Shown in pieces: positions 5,032-11,308 of a stretch of 14,013 nucleotides of DNA. The stretch spans positions 89,802-103,814 of the forward strand of contig FR880829.1 in assembly GCA_000434615.1 (NCBI GenBank). The letters are read 5' to 3'. A model generated the notes under the pieces. It was given only the letters and a program-made list of their open reading frames with translations, did not search any database and was not told the origin of the DNA. The stretch is from Clostridium sp. CAG:510 (GTDB lineage Bacteria; Bacillota; Clostridia; Lachnospirales; Lachnospiraceae). The translations under genes and the position numbers were made by a program. How positions within the stretch are numbered: position 1 is the first letter of the stretch; every line of letters starts with the position of its first letter.

Positions 5032-6244
5032 CTGCTCCACGCTCCTCTCCCATTTCGTCCAGCTGCTCCACGACTGCTGCCAGATGCTCCATATTGGTCT
5101 TGACCTTGCTCATCTCCTCTTTGTCAATCAGCAGTTTTTTATACATTTTCATGGTGTGTGCCACTTTTAACGCCAGTTCCTCGGCTTCCTCCTGCAGTTT
5201 ATAGTACGGGTCTTCCACTATGCTTCCGTCCGGCTGCTCCGGTTCCCGGTCTGTTTCCACGGTTTCTTCTTCGCTTTCGCTGCTCTCCGTATCCGTGGCT
5301 GTTTCCTCTTCCTGCTCTGCCTCTGTATCGATTTCCGCTGGTTCTGTGTCCTCCGTTTCCTCCTGCTTTTCCGCTTTGGGTGGCTCGTTTTTGTGCGACG
5401 TCGCACAGGCTTCCGCTTCTGTCTTTTCGGGCTTTTCCGTTGTTTTCGGTTCTTCTTTTACCGGTTCCACAGCTTCCAGCATCGGTCCGTAGAAGTTTGT
5501 CCACGTATCCGGGCCGTAAGAGTCCCGGTAAATGGACTCTACCTCTTCCATGAATGCCTCCCATGTCAGCTTCTTGGTTTCTTTGGTTGTCACAGTCTTA
5601 TAGGCTACGCCTCTGTCTGTATCGTACAGAAACATATATATGATGCCTTTGTTGAATGCACCGTACTCGGACGGATTTATCAGCTCTACCTGCTGCTTCC
5701 GCATCTCCTCCGTGTGTTCCTGTTCCAACTGCATTTTCAGAACCATGTTCAGGACGTCCTTTTTGTCCTGCTGCCGGAAAAATTCAATAATGCACTTCTG
5801 GAATGCTGTGTATACTCTTTCTGTTTCTTCCCGTGCCGGTTCTTCCGATGCCTGCTGCCGGTTAAAGTTCTTAAAGTCCCTTATATCGGACACCGTGCTC
5901 TTGTCTGTGAGAAGCTGGCAGTCCTCGTCCGACAAGGTAAGCATCTCCTGCAGCTTCGATACTCCGAAGTTTTTATATTCCGGGAGCAGCTCCGTTGAGT
6001 TGCCCCCTATGGAAAACTTGGATGTAATTGCCATGAAGCGCTGCGTGGTGGAGCGGTGCAGTCCGTATTCCTTCTGGGCAAATTCGTAAATGTCTGCTGC
6101 CCCGTCCTGCTTGTAGCTTTCCTGTGCTTCAATCTCTTTCAGCCGGCAGCCTATGTAGACGAAATTCTCCGCCGTTTCATTCAGCTTTTTTCTGATATCG
6201 TCTTTCATTGCCTGCCACTGCCATAATGTTATCTGTCCTTCCAT
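5009..6244 (-). CDS. DUF3102/ParB-like DNA-binding protein with acidic linker
   Basis: 411 residues. Residues 1-130 (WQWQAMKDDIRKKLNETAEN, FVYIGCRLKEIEA, YEFAQKEYGLHRSTTQRFM) have the helical pattern of DUF3102/ParB-like proteins found in clostridial phages and integrative elements, including a probable helix-turn-helix around residues 52-75. Residues 145-255 form a second folded part. Residues about 260-340 are extremely rich in Glu, Thr and Pro and should be disordered. Residues 345-400 are a coiled coil. The ATG at 6242-6244 has a GGAAGGAG site 15 bp after the PcfJ-like gene. A role in DNA partitioning, replication or transcription is inference from the N-terminal family. Confidence 0.7.
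   Translation of the reverse strand: MEGQITLWQWQAMKDDIRKKLNETAENFVYIGCRLKEIEAQESYKQDGAADIYEFAQKEYGLHRSTTQRFMAITSKFSIGGNSTELLPEYKNFGVSKLQEMLTLSDEDCQLLTDKSTVSDIRDFKNFNRQQASEEPAREETERVYTAFQKCIIEFFRQQDKKDVLNMVLKMQLEQEHTEEMRKQQVELINPSEYGAFNKGIIYMFLYDTDRGVAYKTVTTKETKKLTWEAFMEEVESIYRDSYGPDTWTNFYGPMLEAVEPVKEEPKTTEKPEKTEAEACATSHKNEPPKAEKQEETEDTEPAEIDTEAEQEEETATDTESSESEEETVETDREPEQPDGSIVEDPYYKLQEEAEELALKVAHTMKMYKKLLIDKEEMSKVKTNMEHLAAVVEQLDEMGEERGADEQYRTE
5848..5859 (-). repeat. copy of the oriented 12-mer GGCAGCAGGCAT
   Basis: Third of four exact 12-mer copies; here it is read as R-Q-Q-A in the DUF3102/ParB-like gene, a different frame from the copy at 1793-1804. Another 9-mer core lies 84 bp away at 5767-5775. 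Confidence 0.6.
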
Positions 6245-6259
6245 TCCTTTTCTCCTTCC

Positions 6260-8407
6260 TTAGATGGCTATTTTTAGCCGCTCCTTTTCTTTATTTGCCT
6301 TTTTTTCACACCGCAGTCTCACCACATAGCTTTTTATCCATTTATCCATTTTCCCCTCATCCGGCTTTTTATCATTTGCCCCGTACCACTGGATAATAGC
6401 CTCTGTTTTTGCATCTATTTCTATTGTGATGTACGGTATGTTTGGTTTATTTTTCTTACGCAACATCAGAATATAGCTTTTTCCATCATTGTGTTTTTTC
6501 AAATAATTGTTTCCGCCTACGCAATGGTGCAGTGTCTGTCCCTCTATTACGATTTCCTCTGCCGACCTTGCCGGTCTGACTATGTAATTTTCGTCCTCAT
6601 AAATGTACTGTTTTCTCAATGCTCGGTAGTGTTTGCGTATCAGGGGGAATTTCTCGGTTACCTCTTTCAGTCTGATGTCCATTTCTTTTTGTGTACTTTC
6701 CATCACCCTCTCTCTATGCTTTTCCTCGATATTTTTTGGATACTGGTACACAGTATTATGTAGGTCATATCCCAGCATCTGGCTCATGTAAATGTAATCC
6801 ATATACTTTCCTGCCATTTCCTTTAGCCGCGCCGTAGCTGTTATGCATCCCGTTCCATATTCCCATTTTGCATACCTGCTTATCCGGTTCAGCAACTTTT
6901 TCACACTCATGTATCTTAACGCGATTTCCAGTTTTCCCCTTTCCGCGCCTATTTCTGCCAGTCCTTCAATTACATCCATTGACCAGTTTTGCTGCATTCT
7001 TTTTTCCATCTGCATAATTCTCAGGAATTTCATATCGCCTTTTTTTTCTGCAAGCTGTTTCACTCTTTCTTTTTTTATCCCCAAAAATTCATCGGGTCTA
7101 TTCATATTCTTCCAGATTGCTACTGCGCCCTGATTTTGTATGAGCTGTCTCACCACTCCTATCATCTTCATCTTTACCAGTATTTCAATCTGTGGAAGCG
7201 CCCTATATGCCTCCATGTAATCAACCAGATTTATTTCTCTTATGTTTTCTGCTGCATACTCTTTTATAGCGCTATACTGGAATATAGTACCTTTGATATT
7301 CTCAAAGGTTTCTGGCATAATAGCTGCCTCTCTTATGTTTATATTTGCTAACCCACTCAGATTACAGTCATCCCAGAAATCTTCTCCGGTATATGGATCG
7401 CATTTATGGTAATCAATCTGTGGACTCTTATCCGGTTCAAAATATGCCCTGGCTATTTCGGTTTCGGTAAGCTTTTCTGACGCATTTTCCATTTCCGGTC
7501 CGTTCTCCCCGCAAGTTAAACCCAGTTTCCATATTTTTGAAACCTCCACATATCTGACAACCATTCCCTTTTCTTTGTATTTTTGTCCCAAAAACAAATG
7601 ATTTGTTATGCCGTGCCATCCCTTTACCTTTCCCTGGCACTTCCACTCTCCCCTTGCGTTGCATAGCGGACAATTTCCAAATTCCCCTTCTCTTGGTTCC
7701 TGGACAAATTTTTGGAAATTAGACTCGTAGGAAATGCCTGCTTTCCACCTTCGTTCATCTACCCTTCCACACCTGCTGCACGCAATCTGTACCCAGCATC
7801 CTCGTTTTTTGTAATATAAAAAATGTTTTTCCCGAAACTGTATCTTGTCTGCCCAGTCCAATATTCGTTGTGCCGGAAGCACTTCTGTATGAAGTTCTCT
7901 GTCATTTAATGCCTGCCGCCTTCGTTCATATTTACGCTCAGCTATTTTTCTATTTTTTTCTGACCGTATTTCGATTTCCTGTCTGTATATGTATTTCCAC
8001 CAGCTCATTCCGTTCCATGCCGTTGCAGTGCACATGTTTTTAATTCTGTCAAGGTCTTTTTCATCAAACAGAACACTTCGTTTTTCTTCCATCTGCCACG
8101 TATCTTTTCTTTCTTCCGGTGTGTTCCATAAAAGTGCTGTACCGCTATAGTAGTAATCTGTTTCAATCTTTTGGCTTGTCCATACATTTTCAGATGGAAA
8201 ATAATTTCCAAAATCGTTTTTTGTAAGCACGATTCGGACAATAGGGACCTCCCTCTCCCCTTTTTTGTTTCTATAAACTTCCAGAAACAGGTGCCGCACT
8301 TTGCTTATATTCTTAAACGCAGTCACTCCTACATATTTTGCGCCTTTGTGTTTGTTTTCCCCTGATATAGTCAGATACGGAATTTTTTCAATAGCTTTCT
8401 TTTTCAT
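6260..8407 (-). CDS. pcfJ: PcfJ-like protein
   Basis: 715 residues, the largest gene here. The C-terminal region (about 605-700) carries the PcfJ-family signature: YIVRPARSAEEIVIEGQTLHHC, GG, a KKHNDGKSYILMLRKK strand-turn, IPYITIEI and the closing IIQWYGANDKKPDE. Two CxxC pairs (CSRC at 210-213, CPLC at 246-249) suggest a zinc site in the N-terminal half. Length and order fit PcfJ proteins of conjugative elements and phages; the family is named after a gene of the enterococcal plasmid pCF10 and its biochemical function is unresolved. The conserved HHC (627-629) and nearby charged residues could be catalytic or metal-binding. The PcfK-like gene lies just upstream, as in other elements. Confidence 0.85.
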   Translation of the reverse strand: MKKKAIEKIPYLTISGENKHKGAKYVGVTAFKNISKVRHLFLEVYRNKKGEREVPIVRIVLTKNDFGNYFPSENVWTSQKIETDYYYSGTALLWNTPEERKDTWQMEEKRSVLFDEKDLDRIKNMCTATAWNGMSWWKYIYRQEIEIRSEKNRKIAERKYERRRQALNDRELHTEVLPAQRILDWADKIQFREKHFLYYKKRGCWVQIACSRCGRVDERRWKAGISYESNFQKFVQEPREGEFGNCPLCNARGEWKCQGKVKGWHGITNHLFLGQKYKEKGMVVRYVEVSKIWKLGLTCGENGPEMENASEKLTETEIARAYFEPDKSPQIDYHKCDPYTGEDFWDDCNLSGLANINIREAAIMPETFENIKGTIFQYSAIKEYAAENIREINLVDYMEAYRALPQIEILVKMKMIGVVRQLIQNQGAVAIWKNMNRPDEFLGIKKERVKQLAEKKGDMKFLRIMQMEKRMQQNWSMDVIEGLAEIGAERGKLEIALRYMSVKKLLNRISRYAKWEYGTGCITATARLKEMAGKYMDYIYMSQMLGYDLHNTVYQYPKNIEEKHRERVMESTQKEMDIRLKEVTEKFPLIRKHYRALRKQYIYEDENYIVRPARSAEEIVIEGQTLHHCVGGNNYLKKHNDGKSYILMLRKKNKPNIPYITIEIDAKTEAIIQWYGANDKKPDEGKMDKWIKSYVVRLRCEKKANKEKERLKIAI

Positions 8408-8417
8408 TCCACTTCAC

Positions 8418-8903
8418 CTACTTTCCCATGTAGTATGCCGTGATTATTTTCTTTGCCATTTTCATGCCTGGAATACCCAGTGTGACTCTTCCTGCATTGA
8501 CTCCTGCTGCCTTGATTATGTCCTTATCAACGGGATGCTGGTTTTTGAAACTCCATTTCAGCAGCTCTGCAATACAGCCTTTCAGGCTTTTTCCTTTCTT
8601 TCTCACGGCCTTCGCCACCGCCTCATCCTCAAAACACTTTACTTTTATGTATTCCACCCAGTCTTCCATAATCTGTACCGGTTTCAGTTCCTTTGCCTCC
8701 ACTTCAATTTTCCCGATTGCGGCAGACATTTCATCAAACAGATAAAGCATATCTCCTTCAATAAAGGCATCCGCTATCTCTTTATCCAGCCCATTCTCCT
8801 GTGCCAGTTTCCGTATGCTTTCCATATCTCCCTCTTTTCGGAGATTTACTGCCGTTTCGTTCATTTCCTCTATGTTGTCAAATTCTCCAAACAACTCAAA
8901 CAT
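8418..8903 (-). CDS. pcfK: PcfK-like protein
   Basis: 161 residues from ATG 8901-8903, which has AAAGGAG 5 nt upstream. The frame continues upstream to 8984 and beyond, but without a comparable ribosome site. Segments typical of PcfK-like proteins: MFELFGEFDNIEEMNE, EAKELKPVQIMEDWVEYIK, AVRKKGKSLKGCIAELLKWS, IKAAGVNAGRVTLGIPG and an AKKIITAYYM end. PcfK and PcfJ occur as neighbours in conjugative plasmids, integrative elements and phages; the function is unknown. It precedes the PcfJ-like gene by 10 bp in the same operon. Confidence 0.85.
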   Translation of the reverse strand: MFELFGEFDNIEEMNETAVNLRKEGDMESIRKLAQENGLDKEIADAFIEGDMLYLFDEMSAAIGKIEVEAKELKPVQIMEDWVEYIKVKCFEDEAVAKAVRKKGKSLKGCIAELLKWSFKNQHPVDKDIIKAAGVNAGRVTLGIPGMKMAKKIITAYYMGK

Positions 8904-8917
8904 TCTTACTCCTTTCC

Positions 8918-8937
8918 GGCAGGGATTTCTCCCTGCC
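8918..8937 (-). other. 8-bp hairpin with GAAA loop before the PcfK ribosome site
   Basis: GGCAGGGA-GAAA-TCCCTGCC on the minus strand, ending 3 nt before the AAAGGAG of the PcfK-like gene. No T-run follows. It may stabilise the mRNA end or modulate initiation. If the longer PcfK start at 8984 were used it would lie inside coding sequence. Confidence 0.5.
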
Positions 8938-8998
8938 TCACACTGACATGTTTTCAAGTTTTTCGTGATACATATTTGAACCATTACATGGCAAATAC

Positions 8999-9448
8999 CT
9001 ACTTTTCGGATGCGGCGCTCTTCACCGCCTTGTCCACTTCCCGGAGCATCCAGTCCCGATATGTATGCTCCATGGCAATTTCTGCCCGAACCGGCAGCCC
9101 ATTCAGTCTTTCTGCTATTTCCTGCCACTTTTCGGCATCCTTGATGGGCTCGCCCTTCGCCGTTTTGAAACCGTTTGCAATCCAGTTATCCATCCAGCAC
9201 TCAAATACCGCTTGGATGTAGCCGGAACTGGTACAGATAGTGAGGTCACAGCTTTTCAGCCGTTTCACTGCTGCCAGGATGCCCATGCACAGGCTCTGAT
9301 GCTCCGTGGTGTCCGGAATTGCTTTTACTTCGGTCAATGTGACCGGTCCTGCTGCCGCCCGGTATTCCAGCACGTAAGCATAGGCTCCTGTCTGCCGCCG
9401 CGGTCCCCGGATGGACGTTTCTATGTATAACCTTACTTCCTTTAGCAC
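8999..9448 (-). CDS. RNase H-fold protein with altered catalytic site
   Basis: 149 residues from GTG 9446-9448, directly after the Rep stop, with AGGAGG 8 nt upstream. The order of strands matches RNase HI: VRLYIETSIRG, GAYAYVLEY, DTTEHQSLCMGILAAVKRL, LTICTSSGYIQAVF, then WIANGFKTAKGEPIKDAEKW. In RNase HI four acids bind metal. Here the first is Glu10 rather than Asp, the second is Glu49, the third (the D of the TDSxYV motif) is Ser74, and Asp132 or Asp139 may be the fourth. It is therefore probably a weak or inactive nuclease, perhaps a binding or structural subunit. Its place beside Rep and PcfK suggests a replication role. Confidence 0.7.
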   Translation of the reverse strand: MLKEVRLYIETSIRGPRRQTGAYAYVLEYRAAAGPVTLTEVKAIPDTTEHQSLCMGILAAVKRLKSCDLTICTSSGYIQAVFECWMDNWIANGFKTAKGEPIKDAEKWQEIAERLNGLPVRAEIAMEHTYRDWMLREVDKAVKSAASEK

Positions 9449-10210
9449 TTATCCTTCCTCCTTTCCCGGCGGGAGCTCCACGATTGTGTATTTCTGGTAC
9501 GGTGTTCCCGTAAATTTGTTGATGCCGTTTACAATGGAATCCGGCAGTACACAGTAGCCCTTGGGTGCTTTCGGCACCGGCTTCCAGTTCATGAAACGTA
9601 CCTTTTTCTTTCGCTCGACCGGTCGGATCAGGTTGCGGCTGCACATATAGGACAGCTTCTCAATGGTCTGCTCCCTGTCCATTCGATTCTTGGTTTCCTT
9701 GACTATGTACTCCGCCAGCCCCTTGTAGTCCCGGTTATCATCCAGCGGCGTCATATGTGGGCGCCCCCGTGTCCAATGCTTTCGGATAATGTCCCATGTG
9801 CAGGTCTTTTCGTTGTATTCGTTGTTGCAGATCATATGCCAGTGGGTTGCTCCCCGTTTTCCCGTCTCGCAGGTGATGATGTATTTGAACTGCCACCCCT
9901 GTTTTTTGAACTCTTTCTGTACCTTATCCCGAAATGCCCGTATGATCATCGGTGCGTCTTCCCTGGCCGGACGTTCCTCTTCCCGACAGGTGAGCTGCAC
10001 ATGCAGGTCCCCACCCTTAAAATTCAGTTCCATGGTTCGCCGGAGATATTGACACCTTTTCCAGAAGTTCTGCTTCGCCACCTCTTCCGGTGTTGCCTTC
10101 CGTTTTTCCTCCCTGTGAACCCCTGGTGCTCCATACCTTCCGTCCTTATACTTCTCTATTTCCACCTTGTTGTTAATTCTGCACGATTTTATGATATAGA
10201 TTTCCGCCAC
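9449..10210 (-). CDS. HUH rolling-circle-type replication initiator (Rep)
   Basis: 253 residues. Motif 1-like strand DLHVQLTC (68-75), HUH motif 2 in GATHWHMI (His123 and His125) and a motif 3-like helix GLAEYIVKETKN with Tyr168 as candidate nicking residue and Lys171/Lys174 nearby. This is the one-tyrosine layout of rolling-circle Rep proteins found in clostridial mobile elements and ssDNA phages. Such enzymes nick one strand at an origin and remain bound to its 5' end through the tyrosine. The start is GTG 10208-10210; its ribosome site (AGAGG) is unusually close, so initiation may be weak. The 151-bp structured leader upstream is a candidate origin and control region. Confidence 0.8.
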   Translation of the reverse strand: MAEIYIIKSCRINNKVEIEKYKDGRYGAPGVHREEKRKATPEEVAKQNFWKRCQYLRRTMELNFKGGDLHVQLTCREEERPAREDAPMIIRAFRDKVQKEFKKQGWQFKYIITCETGKRGATHWHMICNNEYNEKTCTWDIIRKHWTRGRPHMTPLDDNRDYKGLAEYIVKETKNRMDREQTIEKLSYMCSRNLIRPVERKKKVRFMNWKPVPKAPKGYCVLPDSIVNGINKFTGTPYQKYTIVELPPGKEEG

Positions 10211-10239
10211 CCTCTTTCCGCTATGTTTAATATCCTAAT

Positions 10240-10262
10240 CGAGGGTGTAAAAAATGCCCTCG
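10240..10262. repeat. inverted repeat CGAGGG/CCCTCG
   Basis: Six-bp arms at 10240-10245 and 10257-10262 with an 11-nt loop containing an A-run (plus) or T-run (minus). It is the repeat nearest to the Rep start. It is not a standard terminator in either direction. Confidence 0.45.
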
Positions 10263-10277
10263 CATTCTGTCTTTTTC

Positions 10278-10306
10278 TTGCTTTTTGCGGTGGCACATGC
10301 TATACT
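10278..10306 (+). promoter_or_regulatory. rightward promoter antisense to the rep leader
   Basis: TTGCTT (10278-10283), 17-bp spacer and TATACT (10301-10306) preceded by TGC, an extended -10. The same TGTGCTATACT-type core drives plus-strand cassette genes at 11.9 and 12.6 kb. Here it points away from rep and into the terminator at 10343-10370. Confidence 0.5.
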
Positions 10307-10340
10307 GTATTTAGCATTGATGAGCACAGTTTGTGCCACC
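10289..10340. repeat. 9-bp inverted repeat enclosing a second hairpin
   Basis: Outer arms GGTGGCACA (10289-10297) and TGTGCCACC (10332-10340) are perfect. Inside, TGCTA (10298-10302) pairs with TAGCA (10312-10316), stacked directly on the left outer arm. A cruciform of this kind is a plausible Rep recognition or nick region; the nick position cannot be seen. Confidence 0.55.
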
Positions 10341-10370
10341 CTGGACCGTTTCCCGACGGTCCTATTTTTT
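10313..10370 (+). ncRNA. candidate short antisense (countertranscribed) RNA
   Basis: Expected transcript from the promoter at 10278-10306 (start about 7 nt past the -10) to the T-run of the terminator, roughly 58 nt. It is fully antisense to the 5' leader of rep and to the last codons of the gene at 10362-10697. Short antisense RNAs with their own terminator control rep in several rolling-circle plasmids; applying that model here is inference. Confidence 0.4.
10343..10370 (+). terminator. intrinsic terminator, rightward
   Basis: GGACCGT (10343-10349), 6-nt loop, ACGGTCC (10356-10362), then TATTTTTT (10363-10370). It works for the plus strand; there is no plus-strand gene before it other than the candidate antisense RNA. 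Its right arm touches the stop codon of the minus-strand gene at 10362. Confidence 0.75.
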
Positions 10371-10697
10371 TGCGTAAAATCGTTTGTGCTGGAGATATGC
10401 CTTTCTCTTTTTCTCCTCCTCGATCCGTTCCTCTTCGTTCCGGATGCACTGCTCCAGCATTCGGATTACCAGATCTTCCTCAAATGCTCCGTCTTTGGCG
10501 TCTGCCGGGTCTGCTTCGTATGGTCTTGTCCCGAACAGCTTCTTTTTTACATCCTCCGGCATGTCCAGCTCCGTACACAGGGTGAGAGCCTTGTCATACA
10601 GACGTTTGGCGATAATCCATTTCTTTCCGTAGCACGCCGCCCGGAACTCCCCGGCCATATCAAACAGCCGTTTTTCTATCTGTTCCTCTGTTTTCAT
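10362..10697 (-). CDS. phage protein of unknown function (111 aa)
   Basis: Starts at ATG 10695-10697 with AAGGAAGGG upstream and overlaps the previous gene by 38 bp. The product is mostly helical and charged: an EEQIEKRLFDMAGEFRAACY start, WIIAKRLYDKALTLCTEL, and a long basic-acidic C-terminal helix (RNEEERIEEEKKRKAYLQHK) that should form a coiled coil. No catalytic or binding motif is recognised. It precedes the structured rep leader and may belong to the replication block. Confidence 0.7.
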   Translation of the reverse strand: MKTEEQIEKRLFDMAGEFRAACYGKKWIIAKRLYDKALTLCTELDMPEDVKKKLFGTRPYEADPADAKDGAFEEDLVIRMLEQCIRNEEERIEEEKKRKAYLQHKRFYAKK

Positions 10698-10899
10698 GGC
10701 TTGTCCCTTCCTTTCTCATTCTGCTCATATATCCGGACTCATGTGCTGCGGCTATTCCTGCAAGGATGCCTGCTGCCAGAATAACCAGTGCGGTCACTAT
10801 TCCCTGGGGGTCTGTCACTTCCTGCTCCCAGGTGCCTGCCAGTCCGGCCACGCCCATCATGACGCAAATAAAACTTATACCTGAAAAAATCCTGTCCAT
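10660..10899 (-). CDS. small two-helix membrane protein
   Basis: 79 residues from ATG 10897-10899, chosen for AGGAGG 6 nt upstream; the frame continues to 10944 without a site. Hydrophobic segments at about 5-20 (FSGISFICVMMGVAGLAG) and about 30-47 (IVTALVILAAGILAGIAAA) suggest two membrane passes, followed by a polar basic tail (about 50-79). The last 38 bp overlap the next gene in another frame, so part of the tail is constrained. Function unknown. Confidence 0.65.
   Translation of the reverse strand: MDRIFSGISFICVMMGVAGLAGTWEQEVTDPQGIVTALVILAAGILAGIAAAHESGYMSRMRKEGTSHENRGTDRKTAV
10766..10777 (-). repeat. copy of the oriented 12-mer GGCAGCAGGCAT
   Basis: Fourth exact 12-mer copy, here read as L-A-A-G-I in the membrane protein gene. 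Confidence 0.6.
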
Positions 10900-10909
10900 C
10901 TTTTTCCTC

Positions 10910-11098
10910 CTACCGGAAGCATCCTCTGTTCTGCAGCTTGTCAAACTCCGCCGTCTTAATCAGGTACTTGCCGTTCTTCTTGGTTAATACGGAAACCCTG
11001 GAGCCGTACTTGCTATGTACCACGCGCCGCAAATAAAACTCCGAGTATCCCATTTCTTTCAGTTCTGATATGCTCATCAGTGGCTTGGGGTATTCCAT
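10910..11098 (-). CDS. small winged-helix/excisionase-like DNA-binding protein
   Basis: 62 residues from ATG 11096-11098 with AAAGGAG 6 nt upstream; the longer frame to 11176 has no site. The sequence LMSISELKEMGYSEFYLRRV, then SVLTKKNGKYLIKTAEFDKL has the helix-turn-helix plus beta-wing layout of MerR/excisionase-type small proteins. Basic residues dominate the recognition part. Such proteins direct excision or regulate early genes; no integrase is visible in the window to pair it with. It is the first gene left of the structured element at 11121-11223. Confidence 0.55.
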   Translation of the reverse strand: MEYPKPLMSISELKEMGYSEFYLRRVVHSKYGSRVSVLTKKNGKYLIKTAEFDKLQNRGCFR

Positions 11099-11120
11099 AT
11101 CCTGCTCCTTTCTTGTCCCT

Positions 11121-11223
11121 GTGCTCTCCATGCGACGCACAGACGGCTTGAAGGTCTGTGCAATCGCTACATACAATAAAGGAGATAATGAGGTACTGCG
11201 GCTGTACGCCGCATGGAAAGCAC
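11121..11223. repeat. 103-bp nested inverted-repeat element
   Basis: Outer arms 11121-11134 and 11210-11223 are complementary at 13 of 14 positions. Inside lie an 8-bp perfect stem GCACAGAC/GTCTGTGC (11137-11144, 11154-11161) extended by GCGA/TCGC (11132-11135, 11164-11167), and TGCGGC/GCCGCA (11197-11202, 11208-11213), which competes with the right outer arm. The 210-bp stretch 11099-11308 has no convincing gene otherwise. It could be a structured RNA on either strand, a protein-binding site or a recombination site. Confidence 0.6.
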
Positions 11224-11229
11224 ACGGTA

Positions 11230-11258
11230 TTGATTTTTTTCTATCACTTTCTTATACT
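11230..11258 (+). promoter_or_regulatory. rightward promoter of the 51-residue cassette gene
   Basis: TTGATT (11230-11235), 17-bp spacer, TATACT (11253-11258), with the gene start 50 bp downstream. It opens a plus-strand unit lying against the leftward operon. Confidence 0.65.
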
Positions 11259-11267
11259 CTCTTTACA

Positions 11268-11283
11268 GGTGCCCGCCAGCACC
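11268..11283 (+). promoter_or_regulatory. 5' leader hairpin GGTGC-CCGCCA-GCACC
   Basis: Lies about 10 nt after the -10, so at the very 5' end of the transcript. The same hairpin with a compensatory pair (GGCGC/GCGCC, identical loop) occurs at 11942-11957, which supports selection for structure. Confidence 0.5.
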
Positions 11284-11308
11284 GAGTAAATGAAAGGGGG
11301 TGTTGTTC

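Larger units (their letters stand above)
10211..10361. other. structured non-coding leader of rep (candidate origin)
   Basis: No credible gene lies between 10211 and 10361. The segment holds three inverted repeats in a row (10240-10262, 10289-10340 and 10343-10362), a plus-strand promoter and a terminator. Position directly before an HUH Rep gene is where double-strand origins and copy-control RNAs of rolling-circle replicons usually lie. Confidence 0.5.

Noticed and set aside
5393..5406. Perfect 14-bp palindrome GTGCGACGTCGCAC in the acidic linker of the DUF3102/ParB-like gene
   Set aside because: About one perfect 14-bp palindrome is expected by chance in 14 kb, it lies in coding sequence and does not resemble a known parS site.
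5393..5998. 201-codon plus-strand open frame
   Set aside because: Antisense shadow of the DUF3102/ParB-like gene with low-complexity Phe/Arg/Val composition.
8904..8984. N-terminal extension of the PcfK-like protein (Cys-rich, from ATG 8984)
   Set aside because: Weak ribosome site, and the extension includes a stable hairpin next to the ribosome site of the shorter start; not excluded.
8301..9221. 306-codon plus-strand open frame
   Set aside because: It lies opposite the well-supported PcfJ/PcfK and RNase H-like genes, has no ribosome site and an unusual Cys/Phe/His-rich composition typical of antisense frames.
9755..10585. 276-codon plus-strand open frame
   Set aside because: Antisense to Rep and to the 111-residue gene, crosses a terminator, no ribosome site.
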